Assembly: GCA_964017125.1 (NCBI GenBank)
Contig: OZ024902.1
Coordinates: 103,540,307 to 103,604,306 of the forward strand
From: Flabesymbios commensalis
Lineage: Eukaryota > Annelida > Polychaeta > Terebellida > Flabelligeridae
DNA: 64,000 nt
Reading direction: 5' to 3'
A program made the translations under genes and the position numbers. The notes under the pieces were generated by a model. It was given only the letters and a program-made list of their open reading frames with translations. It did not search any database and was not told the DNA's origin. This document shows, piece by piece, positions 22,667 through 36,100 of the stretch. Each line of letters starts with the position of its first letter. Position 1 is the stretch's first letter.

Positions 22667-23735
22667 CAGGGCTGGAAATAAGGTTCAAAATATTGGTTAT
22701 TCAGCGGACAACCAACATAAATATTTTGATTGTCCACCACAATATTAAGTTGTCCGTCCAGAAATTAGAACAGAAGTTAAACTATAATTTTGATTACGAC
22801 TACAATTATTACCTATATGTTTGGCAGTCAAAAAAGTGGTGGGCAAAATTTGATCGGACATAGCTAGACTAGTCTAGTAGTAGTTACATCTCACTGTCAG
22901 TGACTGTCCCTGTGACTGTTGGATGAAAATCTGTGTTGTCTATTCGGACAACCATCAGAGCAATATGGGTTGTCCATCTTGTGATTTAGTTGTCCCGGAC
23001 AAACGGAACGCTCTTACCGTATTATCCCTAATAAATGCACCGGGCGCGGAGACAAAGTTGGGGGCGCGTTTATTATGTGCAATAAAATGTTAATCTGTAT
23101 TTCACGGGCCACGGAGCTGTCATTAAGTTAGGCCACACTAGTGAGAGCTCACTACACGTGCAAGCCCCCATCCACTCTCACGTGCACGCCGCCACTCGTG
23201 AACGCTCAGTAGCAGATCTCACTGGTGTGTTCATACAGGCTGGCACCTTATGCAGCCACGGCCCGCTATATAGGCCTAGACGACCGTTTACAATTGAATT
23301 TAACATGGGAGCTTGTAAATCTATCTGACTCAATGATCACTGAAACAGTACAATGAAAAGTCATCACTTTTGTTGTAAGCAAAACTGACACGCAGTCGTC
23401 ATTCTGACACAACTCATGATTAATTACCCAACACACACAGGTGGTATTTAATGCTGGTCCACCTCTACGACGTTGGCCCAGTGTTAAAACAACATGTACA
23501 ACAACTAGGCTACATGTAGCAGTAGCATACCGCCTTTACACCCACGCTCACAACATGCTGACCACGGCTGAACCATGTTGACACGGCTACACGCAGCAGG
23601 CTGGTGTCCGGTGGATTTAATACATTTTTTCAAGCCAGTTGACTTACTGGGTATACAGGGTACATGAATAGCGAGGGGGGCGCGTTTATTAGGGCTGGTG
23701 CGTTTATTAGGGATAATACGGTATTTCCAGCCCTG
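22667..23735. mobile_element. hAT-like MITE, split by a TA-target element
   Basis: TIRs CAGGGCTGGAAATA (22667-22680) and TATTTCCAGCCCTG (ending 23735). Without the insertion it is about 364 bases. The flanks GTATTATT and GTAATATC could be a worn 8-base duplication. The interior holds GGACAACC/GGTTGTCC words in both orientations. Confidence 0.8.
23017..23721. mobile_element. CCGTAT-ended TA-target element inside the hAT-like MITE
   Basis: Ends CCGTATTATCCCTAATAAA and its mirror TTTATTAGGGATAATACGG, with TA at 23015-23016 and 23722-23723. Removing it and one TA restores a continuous MITE end (GCTCTTATTTCCAGCCCTG). A related element is at 53154-54619. Confidence 0.85.
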
Positions 23736-24420
23736 GTAATATCAATCCAAGTGGGTTTATTCAGGATTAGCAGTATTTATTACTATTCATGTCTATTACT
23801 CATGTTTTAAACGCACCTCGCTAATAAGGTTAAAACAGGTCAGAACATAAGCACGCGTCTTTCAGTTAGTATGAAATGTAACATAGTGGCAACATTGGCC
23901 CAATGTTTTATTCGCAACATTTATTAATCCTATTTTACGCCCACTTCTATGTGTAATATCAATCAAAGTGGGTTTGATACATGATTGGTACCGGTATGCA
24001 TTTTTTATTTTCATGTCTATTAATCATGTTTTAAACCCACTTCGCTAATAAATGGTCATTGAAACTTAGGGTTTAAAATAGGACAGATACCAACAGCTCG
24101 ATTAAGAGCCAGATTGAGTGTCTCATTTGCTGAATAAGAGCCAAGCGTTGCCGGGTCCACCTAGCGATTACCATGTTCAACGGAAGTAGTTGATAGCTGC
24201 TTTCATGATTGGAGCATAATCATCATGAGACGCCCTAAAAACGGTGTGCTTAAAACAGGAGATAGCCATGTATTCTTATATTATCGTACTCCCACAGGTG
24301 TTATCGACCACGAGACTACAAGTACTGATAACTTCCTGTATCGACCAAAACAATTCGTTCTGCGGTTGCGAATTATTTTCGTTTACTGACGCATTGTGGT
24401 CTAAATATTTTAATTATCAG

Positions 24421-24760
24421 TTAAAGGGACATGCGCAGGTCTAAAATCATGAAAAAATCGGTGATTTTATTTTGGCTTCTTAATATGACCATATGATGTA
24501 GACATGTTCATAGACTAGAACTGCAAAAGTTTTTTAATTTTTGTGCTGCGCATTCACCAGTTAGGCTAGATATATATAGAGACGAAATTCCTGATTTCTA
24601 ATTATTGACAACCATGTCAAAAATAAGAAATACGGGAATTTCGTCTCTATATCTAGCCTAACTGGTAAGTGTGCAGCACAAAAATTAAAAAGCTTTTGCA
24701 GTTCTAGTCTATGGACATGTTTACATCACATCTTATTCAGCAGTAATGAATAACCGTTCC
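24421..24760. mobile_element. Foldback MITE, TTAAAGGGAC end
   Basis: The left end TTAAAGGGACATGCGCAGG is followed by an arm (GACATGTTCATAGACTAGAA, TTGTGCTGC, AGTTAGGCTAGATATATA) that pairs with the right arm (TATCTAGCCTAACTGG, GCAGCACAAAAATTAAAA, TATGGACATGTTTACAT). The right terminus is worn (GTTCCCTTTTT). TTAA at the end hints at a piggyBac-like target. Confidence 0.82.
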
Positions 24761-24768
24761 CTTTTTGT

Positions 24769-26480
24769 TAGCTCCCGCCGTCACCGTAGGTGAGACGGAG
24801 GGAGCTATGGATTCTACCTCCGTTTTTTTTTGCCTCTTCTTTTGCCTATAACTTTGTAAGAAAATATGCTAGGATAACAATTTTTGGTATGTGGGTTACT
24901 TCCAGGTGGATAATGGACAGGTTAAAATATTTTTAATCTGAATTCAATACGCAAGGTCGCAGAGGAGAAAATGATGATGTTACGGCGTTGGGCCGTCCAT
25001 AAACAATTCGTTTCCGGAGCACATCTCTGAAAGTACTTGTCCGATTGTCTTCAAATTGGTTCAGAACTATGACCTATTTAGACGTTTTGACGGGCACTTC
25101 GTTTCCGGAGCAGATCTCGAAAGAACTGGGCCGAGGACAGTCATATTGCACATGTGTTCTCTAAGGTCCCTAGTTGTGCCTTTTCAGGTTTTTGGACTTT
25201 GACCTTGAAGTTGACCCAGCACTTTGACCTAATTTATAACATCGGTAAATCCGACTGAAAGATTTTGCGGAATATCATGAAAACCGCTCAAGATAGCTAC
25301 ACCATTACTATAAAACAAATGTGAGGTTTCAGGAGAGGATGCATCTTGAAAAATTTCAGGTCGATTAAATTAAAAATGGCCGCCTATCGGCCATTATTCA
25401 CCTCGGCAGGCCTGATATTGCGGAATATCATGAAAACCGCTCAAGATGCTACACCATTAATATCAAATAAATTGTAAGGATTCAGGAGAGGATGCATCTT
25501 GAAAAATTTCAAGTTGATAAAATTCAAAATGGTCGCCTATCGGCCATTATTCACCTCGACAGGCCTGATATTGTGGAATATCATGAAAACCGCTCAAGAT
25601 ATCTACACCATTACTATAAAACAAATTGTAAGGCTTCAGGAAAGGATGCATTTTGAAAAAAATCAACTAGTCCAAGTTCAAAATGGCCGCCAATCGGCCA
25701 TTATTCACTTTCACATGGCCGTTTTTTGGTAAACCGTGCTAGATGGCTAGACCATTACTATAAAACAAAATGTGTGATTTCAGGAGAGGATGCATCTTGA
25801 AAAAACTCGACTCGATAAAATTCAAAATGGCCGCTTATCGGCCATTATTCACTTTCACATGGCCGTTATTTGGTCAACCGTGCTAGATGGCTAGACCAAT
25901 AACTGTAAAACGAAATGTGAGATTTCAGATGAGGATGCATCTTGAAAAAATTTGACTTGATCAAATTTAAAATGGCCGCCTTTTCGGCCATTATTCATTT
26001 TCACATGGCTGATATTTGGTAAACCGTGCTAGATGGCTAGACCATTACCTGAGTACTATAAAACAAAGTGTGGGTTTTCGGGGGAGGATGCACCATGAAA
26101 ATTTTTAACTGACAATCAGCATTATTTACCTCGATAGGCCTGATATCAGGTAAACCGTGCTAGATAGCTAGACCAATACTTTAAAACAAAATGTGACGTT
26201 TCGGGAGAGGATGCCTTTTAAAAACTTTCGACTCAATCGAATTCAAAATGGCCGTCTATCGGTCACTATTTACTTTCACATTGCTGATATTTGGTAAACC
26301 GTGTTAGATAGCTGGTCCATTACTATAAAACAAAATGTGAGATAACAAGAGAGGATGCATCTTGAAAAAAATTGACTTGATCAAATTCAAAATGGCCGCA
26401 TATCGGCCATTATTCACGTTCACATAGCCGTTATTTGGTAACCGTACTAGATGGCTAGACCATTTATTTTTTTGACTTTT
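24769..26480 (+). repeat. Family A satellite-bearing repeat, copy 1
   Basis: Head stem-loop TTAGCTCCCGCCGTCACC...GGGAGCTA (24769-24808), about 500 bases of single-copy head, then tandem units of about 140-155 bases. Each unit has the order ACCATTACTATAAAACAAA, GGAGAGGATGCATCTTGAAA, TCAAAATGGCCGCC, CGGCCATTATTCAC, GGTAAACCGTGCTAGATGG. The order of unit variants equals that in the copy at 47431, so whole elements have moved. Here the tail is missing. Confidence 0.85.
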
Positions 26481-27039
26481 CGCGTGGAGGGTCACATATG
26501 ATCGATTCAGTCTGTTATTACACAATTCACTTATAGCATGATTTGACTTATTGGACCAACGGTCGTGTTTTAACAATGTTTGCCTGTAGGAAGAAACCAT
26601 GAAAGAAGCTAAAAAAAAATCAATTTTTTTGATGGGTGGATTTGCAGTGTAAGGTTTAGGCATAGAGCAATTGTCATGATGAAATGTATTGTGGGTGGCC
26701 ATGGAGAGCTAGAAACATTGGAAATTGTTAAAAAAATTCCCTACCTGGTATGTACATGAAAAACACAGATAATTTTATCTGGTGTGGGTAACTGTTAGTC
26801 TTTGCAGAAAATGTTGTGACTTATTTAGTTATGCTCTCTAAAAAAGGTATTATTTATAAACATAAAAGTATGAATATTACGCCCTACAGTAGGTGGCGTT
26901 TCATCTTAATTTCTGTGGGTAGGCCTACCTGTCAAAATCATTTACAGGGTCTACTTTATCTCTGTGTTCAAAAAAAGGCCTACTATGTGTACCTCTTTCA
27001 AAGCTTTTGACGTCACTAACTATCAATTTTTTTTTTTAG
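26480..27039. other. Region before MCPH1 start exon; no exon placed
   Basis: Probably the end of an intron in the MCPH1 5' UTR, because an acceptor abuts the ATG. I see no clear promoter, CpG-rich segment or first exon. Confidence 0.4.
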
Positions 27040-27196
27040 ATGGATAGTCTTTTCAACAGTCCAACGCCTAATACTAGCCCCTTCACTTCAGATTTTGATA
27101 ATACATTAAACAAGAATATCTCCAGTATTCTATCTCTTCTTGGCTCCCCGACAGATGATGATACACCAGAGAAAAAACCCATCAATGTATTGAAAG
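27040..27196 (+). CDS. MCPH1: MCPH1 exon with start codon: N-terminal extension
   Basis: Codes for residues 1-52 plus one base (phase 1 end). The ATG is the first codon after a strong acceptor (a CACTAAC branch-like sequence, a T-rich tract, then AG at 27038-27039), so the 5' UTR must continue on an upstream exon that I cannot place. The donor is AAAG/GTAAGA. The peptide is rich in Ser, Thr, Pro, Asn and Asp, has no recognisable domain, and lies wholly before BRCT1. Vertebrate MCPH1 has only about seven residues there. Confidence 0.85.
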
Positions 27197-30100
27197 GTAA
27201 GACTTTTCAATTAAAAGTTCTCAAGCCTATTCTATCATTTTCTTGGGCCGCCTACGAAGTACATGTAGGGCGAAGAATATTGTTAGTAGCATGTCCAGCC
27301 GTGCCTCAGTGTTTTGTTTCTAGATGATATCATGTAAACTATCAGGCTTTCCCAATAACGTCAGACCCAGAACATTGGTCCTGCAAATTACCCAACCACA
27401 TCAGACCTACGTTGTAATAATCTGGTTATTCTTTTGGGACATTTTTTTTTTTTGATCAGTTTTAGTGATCACAAGGTGAGAATCAGCTATTGACCACTAC
27501 TGTCTGGTGAATTTTTTTGGACCTGGTAAAAGTTTCATGTTTACAGGACCTACTGTCTTGTGAAATTTTAGGCTTATTTGAGAAAGACTGAACTACTGGT
27601 ATCAGCTAAATTGTTGCACACCCTTCGGGGTTGTACAGTGTTAGATGTGCTTTTTTGGGGATTATGACCCTTAACTTAATTTTGCCTTTTCTTAGATCAT
27701 CCAGCCGAAGTCAATACAAGGTGTGCTCCACGTGGCGCCATCTGTCACCGTTATTGTTACAGGCTTGGCAGATGCATTTTAACGAAAAACACTATTACTC
27801 CTAAAGTCTTAAGTACTTAGATTTCATTCAAACTTGTACATTCAATCACAAAGTTGCGTTAATGTAGGGGAAGGGGCGTCAACAGTGGTCCAACGATAAA
27901 CTAGCATTGTTTCAACCTGTGCAATTTTGAAGTAATGTTTGTAAAGTCAGCACTTTACTAACCCAATGCCGTTTCAATGCTGGTCCACTGGCGCTGGCCC
28001 AACAATGCAGAAATGCCGGCATTCTTGAGAATCCCATAGATTTAGCTCTCATCTCATATATTAGTCACATCAGTTAAACAGTTTCCCTCCCCTCCCTACA
28101 CTTATTACTGACAAAATTGAAGGCAAGTTCATCTTCATTGAAAAATATGGACCTTTTAGAATTGATGTATCACATACATGTGTATATTAGTTATATGGGA
28201 GCTTGTTGGATTTTTGTATTTAGCATGATCACTGATTTTTTGGAATTGATTTGTATAATCAACTAACTATCACAGGTAAGCGAATTTCATGTTGGCAGTT
28301 GTACATAACTAACTACCACATGTATTCAGATTTCATATATATTATGTGAAAAATAACAAAACCATACTTTCAACGCTCACCCCGATATCTACATTCAACC
28401 ATAGCAGGCAGTTGAGGGCGCTAAAAGTGATGTGGACCAATACTAGCAATATAATCTAGTATTGCCAGCAAACACGGGGCATTCACCCAATGCTGTTTCA
28501 ATGTTGGCCCACTTTCTTCGACGTTGGCCAACATTGAAAGAGCATTGGCTGAATGCCCTGTGTTCGCTGGGTTTGCCAGCAATATTTTGAGGAGCTGTGA
28601 ATCAATCTTCAATTTAATTTATTTGTGATAATTAAGGATATTTATAATTTAGCATAATTATGGTACCAAACAACTTATTAGTATAAGTTAGATCACTATT
28701 AGTGCATGTTTAGAATGTTTCCTACGTATCAAGTTTTTGTGTTTGGGGCGTAGCCCCAGACACCTTGTTGTCTTGTCTGGAGCACAGAGGTGAGACAAAA
28801 CGTAACGTCACTTCATTCCTAAAACAGGTGCAGGTGCATTTCATTAATAAATCTGCCCTTTTCCCTCAGTTTCGCTGGTCGTGTCAAATAACCTGGTGCT
28901 GTAGGTCATCTTCACATGGTTTCACATCTTACTGTATGAACTTTTGAAGTGGTCCCTTGCTATCTGTAGTACATGTACTAGATCTTGTCATATTTGGCGT
29001 TATTTGTAGGCCCTAGGAGAGATGATGAATATTGATTAGTCTTGGAGAATGAGGTCTATACCTGCAGTCTCACTCCCCCTCCAAGAGCCCACAATCCCAG
29101 TAAGCAAGAGTCTTTGATCCAATGATGTTTTAATGTTGGCCAGTGCTGAAGACGCCTTGCCAACATTTAAACAACATTGGGTCAATCTCTTGTGTTTGTA
29201 TTGTCAACACACCCTCCCCCGGCAACTTGTACTCTCCAGTGTGGGGGGTGGTGGTCTCTCGTACTAGACAAAACTGCATAGCCTACCCAGCAACCAGGAT
29301 GCGTTGACACAATATCGATACAATATTGGGCCAATGTCGCAGATGGGGGAACCGCAGATCGTGGGCCAGCATTGAATCTTGTTGGGTGTCTGGTTGTACA
29401 TTATTATACACAAGTCGTACATTAATATACACACTAGTATATTGCCTGCATGAACCTCTTTAACAGGTTATGTCTGCTGTATTTTTTGGCAGATTATGCG
29501 TGCCCACTTGTTACTGATTAACCTTCCACCCAGACGGAAGACAGTGCCCCCCCCCCTTCTGGCCGTCACTTGGTACGTCAGTTGGGCTGCAGGCAGTGAG
29601 GAGATGGGGTGTGTGCATGTATACATGTATACCTGGGCGCACATGCAATGCTTTCATACTGACTGTTACTCATACACAGCAAACAATACCAGTGAACCAA
29701 AGAAGTTGGTCCAATATTGGCTAAATGTTGCACCACTGCCTGCGACACTGGCACGACAATAATCCAGCATTAGATCAATGGCTCATCAATCATGTTTGCT
29801 TAGATGTCGATGTAAGGTTGGGCTGATATCACAGACAATGAATCAACATTGGGTGAACGTTTTGTGTGCGCTGTGAAGGTTTTTCTGATGCCGGTCTCTG
29901 ACACATTCCCCACATTGAGACAGCATTGGGCCAACTTATTGTGAAGGATATATAGGCGCCGGGTCATCATGTCTTTCTGCTGGTTGACACCCTGGCGAGA
30001 TAGCGTGCTGCACATCTGCGACGTTGGGCCAACCTTCAACCAGCACTAGTTCAGCACTGCTAGTGTAGGCCTTCACAGCTGTACGAATACAGGCTATAGC

Positions 30101-33100
30101 CACTGATAGCCTGGCCAGTCTGGTGACTACTTACTATGTCTCCAATACCGACAGTGGCCCATCATTTAAACAACCCCTAACGCACTGTAGCCGGATTAAC
30201 TACTAGTAACCATCCTCCTCATCCATTCATCCTTCCGAGTGCACGTGATACACTGACCCTGAAACAATGTTCATTTAATGCTGGCCAGCGTTGAAGACAA
30301 TGGGCCAACATTAAACCGATGATGGTCCCGTTTACTGGATTATCACTGCCCTAGACTTAGTTTTGACAATGCCTTGACACCGGGTAGTGAACATCTTATA
30401 CATTAGCCTATATTATAGCTCCTCACTGTAAGTTAGCTGTTATAGGCCTACAGGCGGCGTTATGTCATCCCTAAAGTCATGTATGTTATGTACAAGGCTG
30501 GTCTAGCACATCTTGTGTTACAACTAGATTGATATATCCAGGTAGGCAATGCCTCCCCACATCCTTTGATTATTCCCAGTTAACGCTATGGTTAAGATTG
30601 ATGTTAAACATAACCTCACAGCTAGCTGCTCATACAAGGTTACAACAATTATTTGCAAAAAAAAATCAAAGCAAGGTAAATCATAAAGAGTAAAAATAAT
30701 TCACAATCCAAAATAGAGGATAAAGAACAAAAAATCATAATAAAAGTATGAATTATGATGCATTAATATTCGATGAGAATATTTATGCTACATTAATATA
30801 ACATACAAATATAAACATCAAACTATTTGGTATCAAATCATTAATTTTGCATCTCCCATTTATTCATGCACCTCTCTTATGCATGCGTTCAAAGGTGGCA
30901 TAACGGGTCTATGCATAAGAGGGGGACTACTGTACAAGACCTGACAGTGACACCATGGAAGTTGCAACTGAAACTTGAAATTTAAGTTTAATGCAGAATG
31001 CTAAATATCTTTTAGTAACGTTTTCATATAGGCCTAGCCTAATTCTTTTTATGGTTAATATATCTCAGAGACTATAATTTAAGTATCCCCATATCTGCAA
31101 AAAAATATGTTATAGACATGCCACCCCTTGCCATGCTACCGGTAGCCTACTTGATAACTGTGGGGTATAATTTTCCTCTCATTGTAGTCTAGCCATCCAT
31201 TACAAAATTATTTGCATTGTCGACAAATCTAGGCAATATAATTTTGATGTGATGTAGCTAGGCCTACCTAGCCTCTGCCGTTAGTCAGAAGGCCTGTTAG
31301 TCAGAAAATTAGTTAGGCTTTTTAGTCAGAATGCCCGGTAGTCTGTTAGTTAGAAGGCCCGTTAGGTAGAAGGCTCGTTTCATTGGACAGTGAACAATGA
31401 CTATGCTAGGCCTGAGGGGATGCTCCATTTGCCATCTGGAGGGGGGGGGGGGTATATTATTTTGAATAAAACATTTGTTGTCCAGCTATTGTTAAAAAAT
31501 TGATGTGCATAAAATAATTATTTAAAGAAACTTAAACAATTCTGTCCACGTGTTTTTAAAAAAATCAGTAGTTTAATAATACTTTGAGGGAGAAAAATAG
31601 CCATGAAAATTATAATGTGAAAAATGTATAATGTTTTCTAATAAAAAGAAAACTATTTTTAATGTATAGACAAATTGCACAACTGAAAGTGAAACCTCTA
31701 AAAATGTACTGCCGGTTTGTAGTTTGTACATTTATATTTAAAACTACTATAGCAAGCTTTATTTGATGATTAGTTGATTGTTTGGTAGGGTTATTTTCAG
31801 CAATGAGTGTGCTGTAATATTATCAGACCTATATTAGGATTACTATCTCACGGATCTATGCTTTTTTGCATACCTATATAAACTTTACTGAAATAGATAT
31901 GAAAAGTGTGTCATGAGAAAACCCCACAACATTTCTCAGCTCCTGCTGAGTTTGTAGCCATCTGTTTAATTTATGTCAAGCGTTGACAAATGTAAAATTT
32001 TGTCCAGAATAAATGATAATTAACTGTTGGTCCAAATATTAGCATTGTTTATTGACTCTTCAAAGACATGGGGTGTACATTGCTGCCTACTATATACAAT
32101 TTCTTCCTTCTTCTTTTATTATTATTATTGATATTAATATTGATATAATATTCACATTTCTTTGTAAACATTCTCTGATAGTTTACCGGGGCATAACTTC
32201 AAAATTTGCAAATCCAAGATGGCCACCCCAGTTCTTCCTTAGAGTAAACGCATCTAAGCAGAAAATTGACTGTTATTTAAGAAGCCTGGCAATAAATACT
32301 TGATACAATTATTATAGGCATTTTTCGTTCATTTGAAACTGAATATTACGTCAGCAACATTAGGTTTAAAAATGTAATGAGTAGCCTATTATAAACGCAA
32401 CCCCTATGAAAGTGCTAGGCGTACAATGCGTAAATAAATAAATACAAATAATTGGTAATAGGGTTGTCCACAAATGAGATGACATCGATGAGGTAATTAT
32501 CTGACTTTCTGACTAAATGGCCTTCTGACAAACGGGCCTTCTAACTAATGATCCTTACTTATATTCTGACTAACGGGCCTTCTGACTAACAGGCCTTCTG
32601 ACTAATGGGCTTTCTGACTAATGGGCCTTCTGACTCACAGGCCTTCTGACTAAAAGGTGAGCACCGGTACGACATGACTAACTCAAAATTGGGATATTTC
32701 CAACCTCAGTTAAGGTCAAGCTGTGACAAGAGAATGAGTATAATGTAATTATCCATTGATATCAGTCTAGACATAAATTAAATTAAGCATACTTATTTCA
32801 AACAACATCCCTCGTTCAGTCATGACGTTTGTCACGATCAACAGCAAAACATCACAATTTTATCAAAATCACAGTTTTGCTAGGCCTTCGTATGCACTTC
32901 TGATCAATAAGAATGACACACCCATATAATTGAACAATGTGTAGTTTTTCAGTGTCTTCCCTTTGCCCCAAACACATGAGGCATTTGGCCCCAGTTCAGC
33001 TATTATTATTTGAAGGTCATGATTTATAAAAAGCTGTTTGCTTCAGATGTGGTTGCTTATGTGGACGTTAGATCAGCCAGTGGGACTGCCAACATGAGTC

Positions 33101-36100
33101 GAGCAATTATGAAAGAACTGGTCAATCTTGGTGCCACTGTTGTGACCAAATTTACTCCAGAAGTCACACATGTTGTGTTCAAAGAAGGCAAAAACTCCAC
33201 GAAAGAAAAGGCAATAAAGAAAGGCATTTCCTTGGTTTCAGTGCTTTGGGTGGAAAGGTACACATAATAATTTATTTAATCAAATGTTGATGGTCAATGT
33301 TCTAGCTAGGACACAAAAATGACATAAAAATTTAAATACCATCCCTATTTCTATCCCTGTTTACTATAATTCTTTCTCAGGTAAAGTGCAGAAACACATC
33401 ACATTATATATATGTAGATATACGGCAGTAAGAATTAGTGATGGGAATTGGTTGGGATTTTATAATCATTGATTATGGTTGGCACAACTGACCGATGATC
33501 ACAGTTAATAGGTTTCGCAATGTTTTTTTGCTGAAGATTAACATGGTTCATGTATACAAGTTTACAAATCCTATTTTATTCACATCTTTTTGAAATTTTT
33601 CTTTTTTTTTGGCGACAATCAATTCGATGGTCTAAAACAATAGTGGGTCAAGTCGACTTGACAGCGAAATTGTGTTTATCTTTTTGCTTAGAACTACAGT
33701 CTGCTAAATCCACTTATCAGCATGTAGACTTGGACTTAGAATGATGAAACACACAGCGATTGGAATTTGACAGTAGATCAAGTGAAGTTATCAGAGTATT
33801 TTTTACCTGCAAAAGTGATTTACAGAAGCGAAATTGGGATCAACAAGACACCAAGTTGACTTAGCGCTTTCTTACACCAGGAACACAGAATATACAAAGA
33901 TTGTTCCTAGATCAACAATAAACTAAGTCCAGGCATTTCCCCTGTGTTGTCTCCACATGTCTCAGAATAAGAATGCGCTAAGTGCACTTGAACGGTTGTT
34001 CTCCCAGAAACAGAGCCCATAAGCATATAACACGAGAATAACAATGTGTCAAGTCGAATTGGTCCAGTGTTGAGCAGATATTATGCTGATATGTGCTCCT
34101 TTTCTCGAGAATAGCAATGTGCTAAGTCGACTTGATCTGTTTTTTAAGCTGAATTTGGAATAAATTCAAACTTTATACATATTATAGATGACTTAGCTGG
34201 TTATTATTCTAAAGGCCAAAAATGTCACTTAGCACACTATTGTTTTAACCCATCGAATTATGGTAATGACATTTGTAATTGATACTCACAATTAGATGAG
34301 TAAACGACCAATTACAGATTATAATTGATCATCAGTAGGCCTACATCATTAGTAGAAATTTTACCATACCAAATTTGACCATGTATAGCTCGCATTTGTT
34401 ATAGCCCGCACCAAGGAGTAGCGGGTTAGAAATACATCGTATGATAAGGTACAGGGGCTAATTTGGGTTATGATTTAGATGTTTTTGTGTTGCAAACAGT
34501 TTTGTTTAGTTTTTATTGACCTTGAGCTTGGAATTGCATATAAATTTACATCTCAAGGTTGAAAGAAGTGAAGTACCTGGAGGATGGTTAACAACAAGCT
34601 GATGAGCAGATGCACTTTATATTTTCTATTTAACGTACCGGGTACTGATAGTTTGTAATGTCTTATGTGTTTATTATATATAAATGCATATAATATTTCT
34701 ATTTTTGCAGTTGTAAAGAAACTAGTAGCCGTGTGGCAGAGACTTTATATCCTATTACATCAGAACAGAAGACAACACCTCTACTTGCTAGGCTAAAGGT
34801 TTTTGTTATTGTTATTCATAAATGATATTTTCAAGTTCCCGCACACTATGTTTTAGTGCTGTCTATTTTGGCAATATTAGCTCCCGCCGTCACCACAGGC
34901 GCCGCAGAGGGAGCTGATGCTATGGAATTGGCTTCCGGCCAGTCTTTTACCTTTTCTTTCACCTATAACTTTTGAAGAAAATAACATGGGATAACAATAT
35001 TTGGTATGTGGGTCACTTCCAGGTGGATAATGGACCAGCTAGAATATTTATCTGAATTCAATACGCAAGGTCACAGAAGATAATGAATGATGTTACGACA
35101 TTGGGAAGTCCATGAATATTTTGTTTCCAGAGCATATCTCAGTACCTTGATCTATTTATATGTTTTGACATACACTTCCTTTTCGGAGCAGTTCTCAAAA
35201 ACTACTGGGTGGATTACAGTCATATTGCACCTACATGATCTCTAAGGTCCCTAGTTGTGCCCTTTTCGAACATGTGTTTGTACCTTGCCTTTGATGTTAA
35301 CCCAGCACTTTGGCCTGATTTATAACTTGAGTATATCCAATTGAAATATTTTTTAGAATATCACGAAAACCGCTGAAGATAGATATATACCATTGCTATA
35401 AAGCAAAATGTGAGGTTTAGAGGAGTATGCACCCTGAAAATGGCAGTCTATTTACTATTATTTACTTTAATATGCCCAGTATTTGGTAAACCGTGCTAGA
35501 TGGCTATCTAGACCATTACTATAAAAACAAAAGTTTTCAGGTGAGAATGTATCCTGAATTTTTTTAACTCGATCAAATTCAGAATGGCCATCATTTATTT
35601 TCAAATGCTGGATATTTGGTAAACCGTGCCAAATAGCTAGATCATTACTATATGAAATGAAATTTTAACTTAGATTGAATACAAAATTGCACCACAATCA
35701 GCCATCATTTACCTCAATAGGCCTGATATCAGGTGCACAATGCTAGATAGATACTAGACTGTTTAATGTGAGGTTTCAGGGGAGGAAGCACCCTGAAAAA
35801 AATTGACTTGATTCAATTAAAAATGGCCACCTATCGGCCATTATTTACTTCCATATACCTGATATTTGGTAAACCGTGCAAGATAGCTAGACCATTACTT
35901 TAACTCTTTCATGGCCATATCGGTCGATTTCGTTTCGAAGCCTATATAGGCAATGAAATAGCGCTGTTTTTTAATAATAATTTAATAATATAAACAATTG
36001 CAAGGATTCGACTAGACATTTTGTGTCAAACTATTTTTTCCTTTTTTTCGCTGTTGAAATGGATACAGAGGATTCTAGCTCATCGGATTTTGAAGGATGT

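Noticed and set aside
25499-25732. 77-residue open frame conserved with another at 48240-48473
   Set aside because: Both lie at the same place in two recent copies of family A, and the similarity is that of the DNA repeat. No codon-like pattern of change and no domain.
26304-26702. 132-residue reverse frame
   Set aside because: Half of it is antisense family A satellite; the rest has no recognisable motif.
1-27000. A second host gene upstream of MCPH1
   Set aside because: No run of phase-compatible exons or known domain on either strand; all protein-like signals there are LINE remnants.
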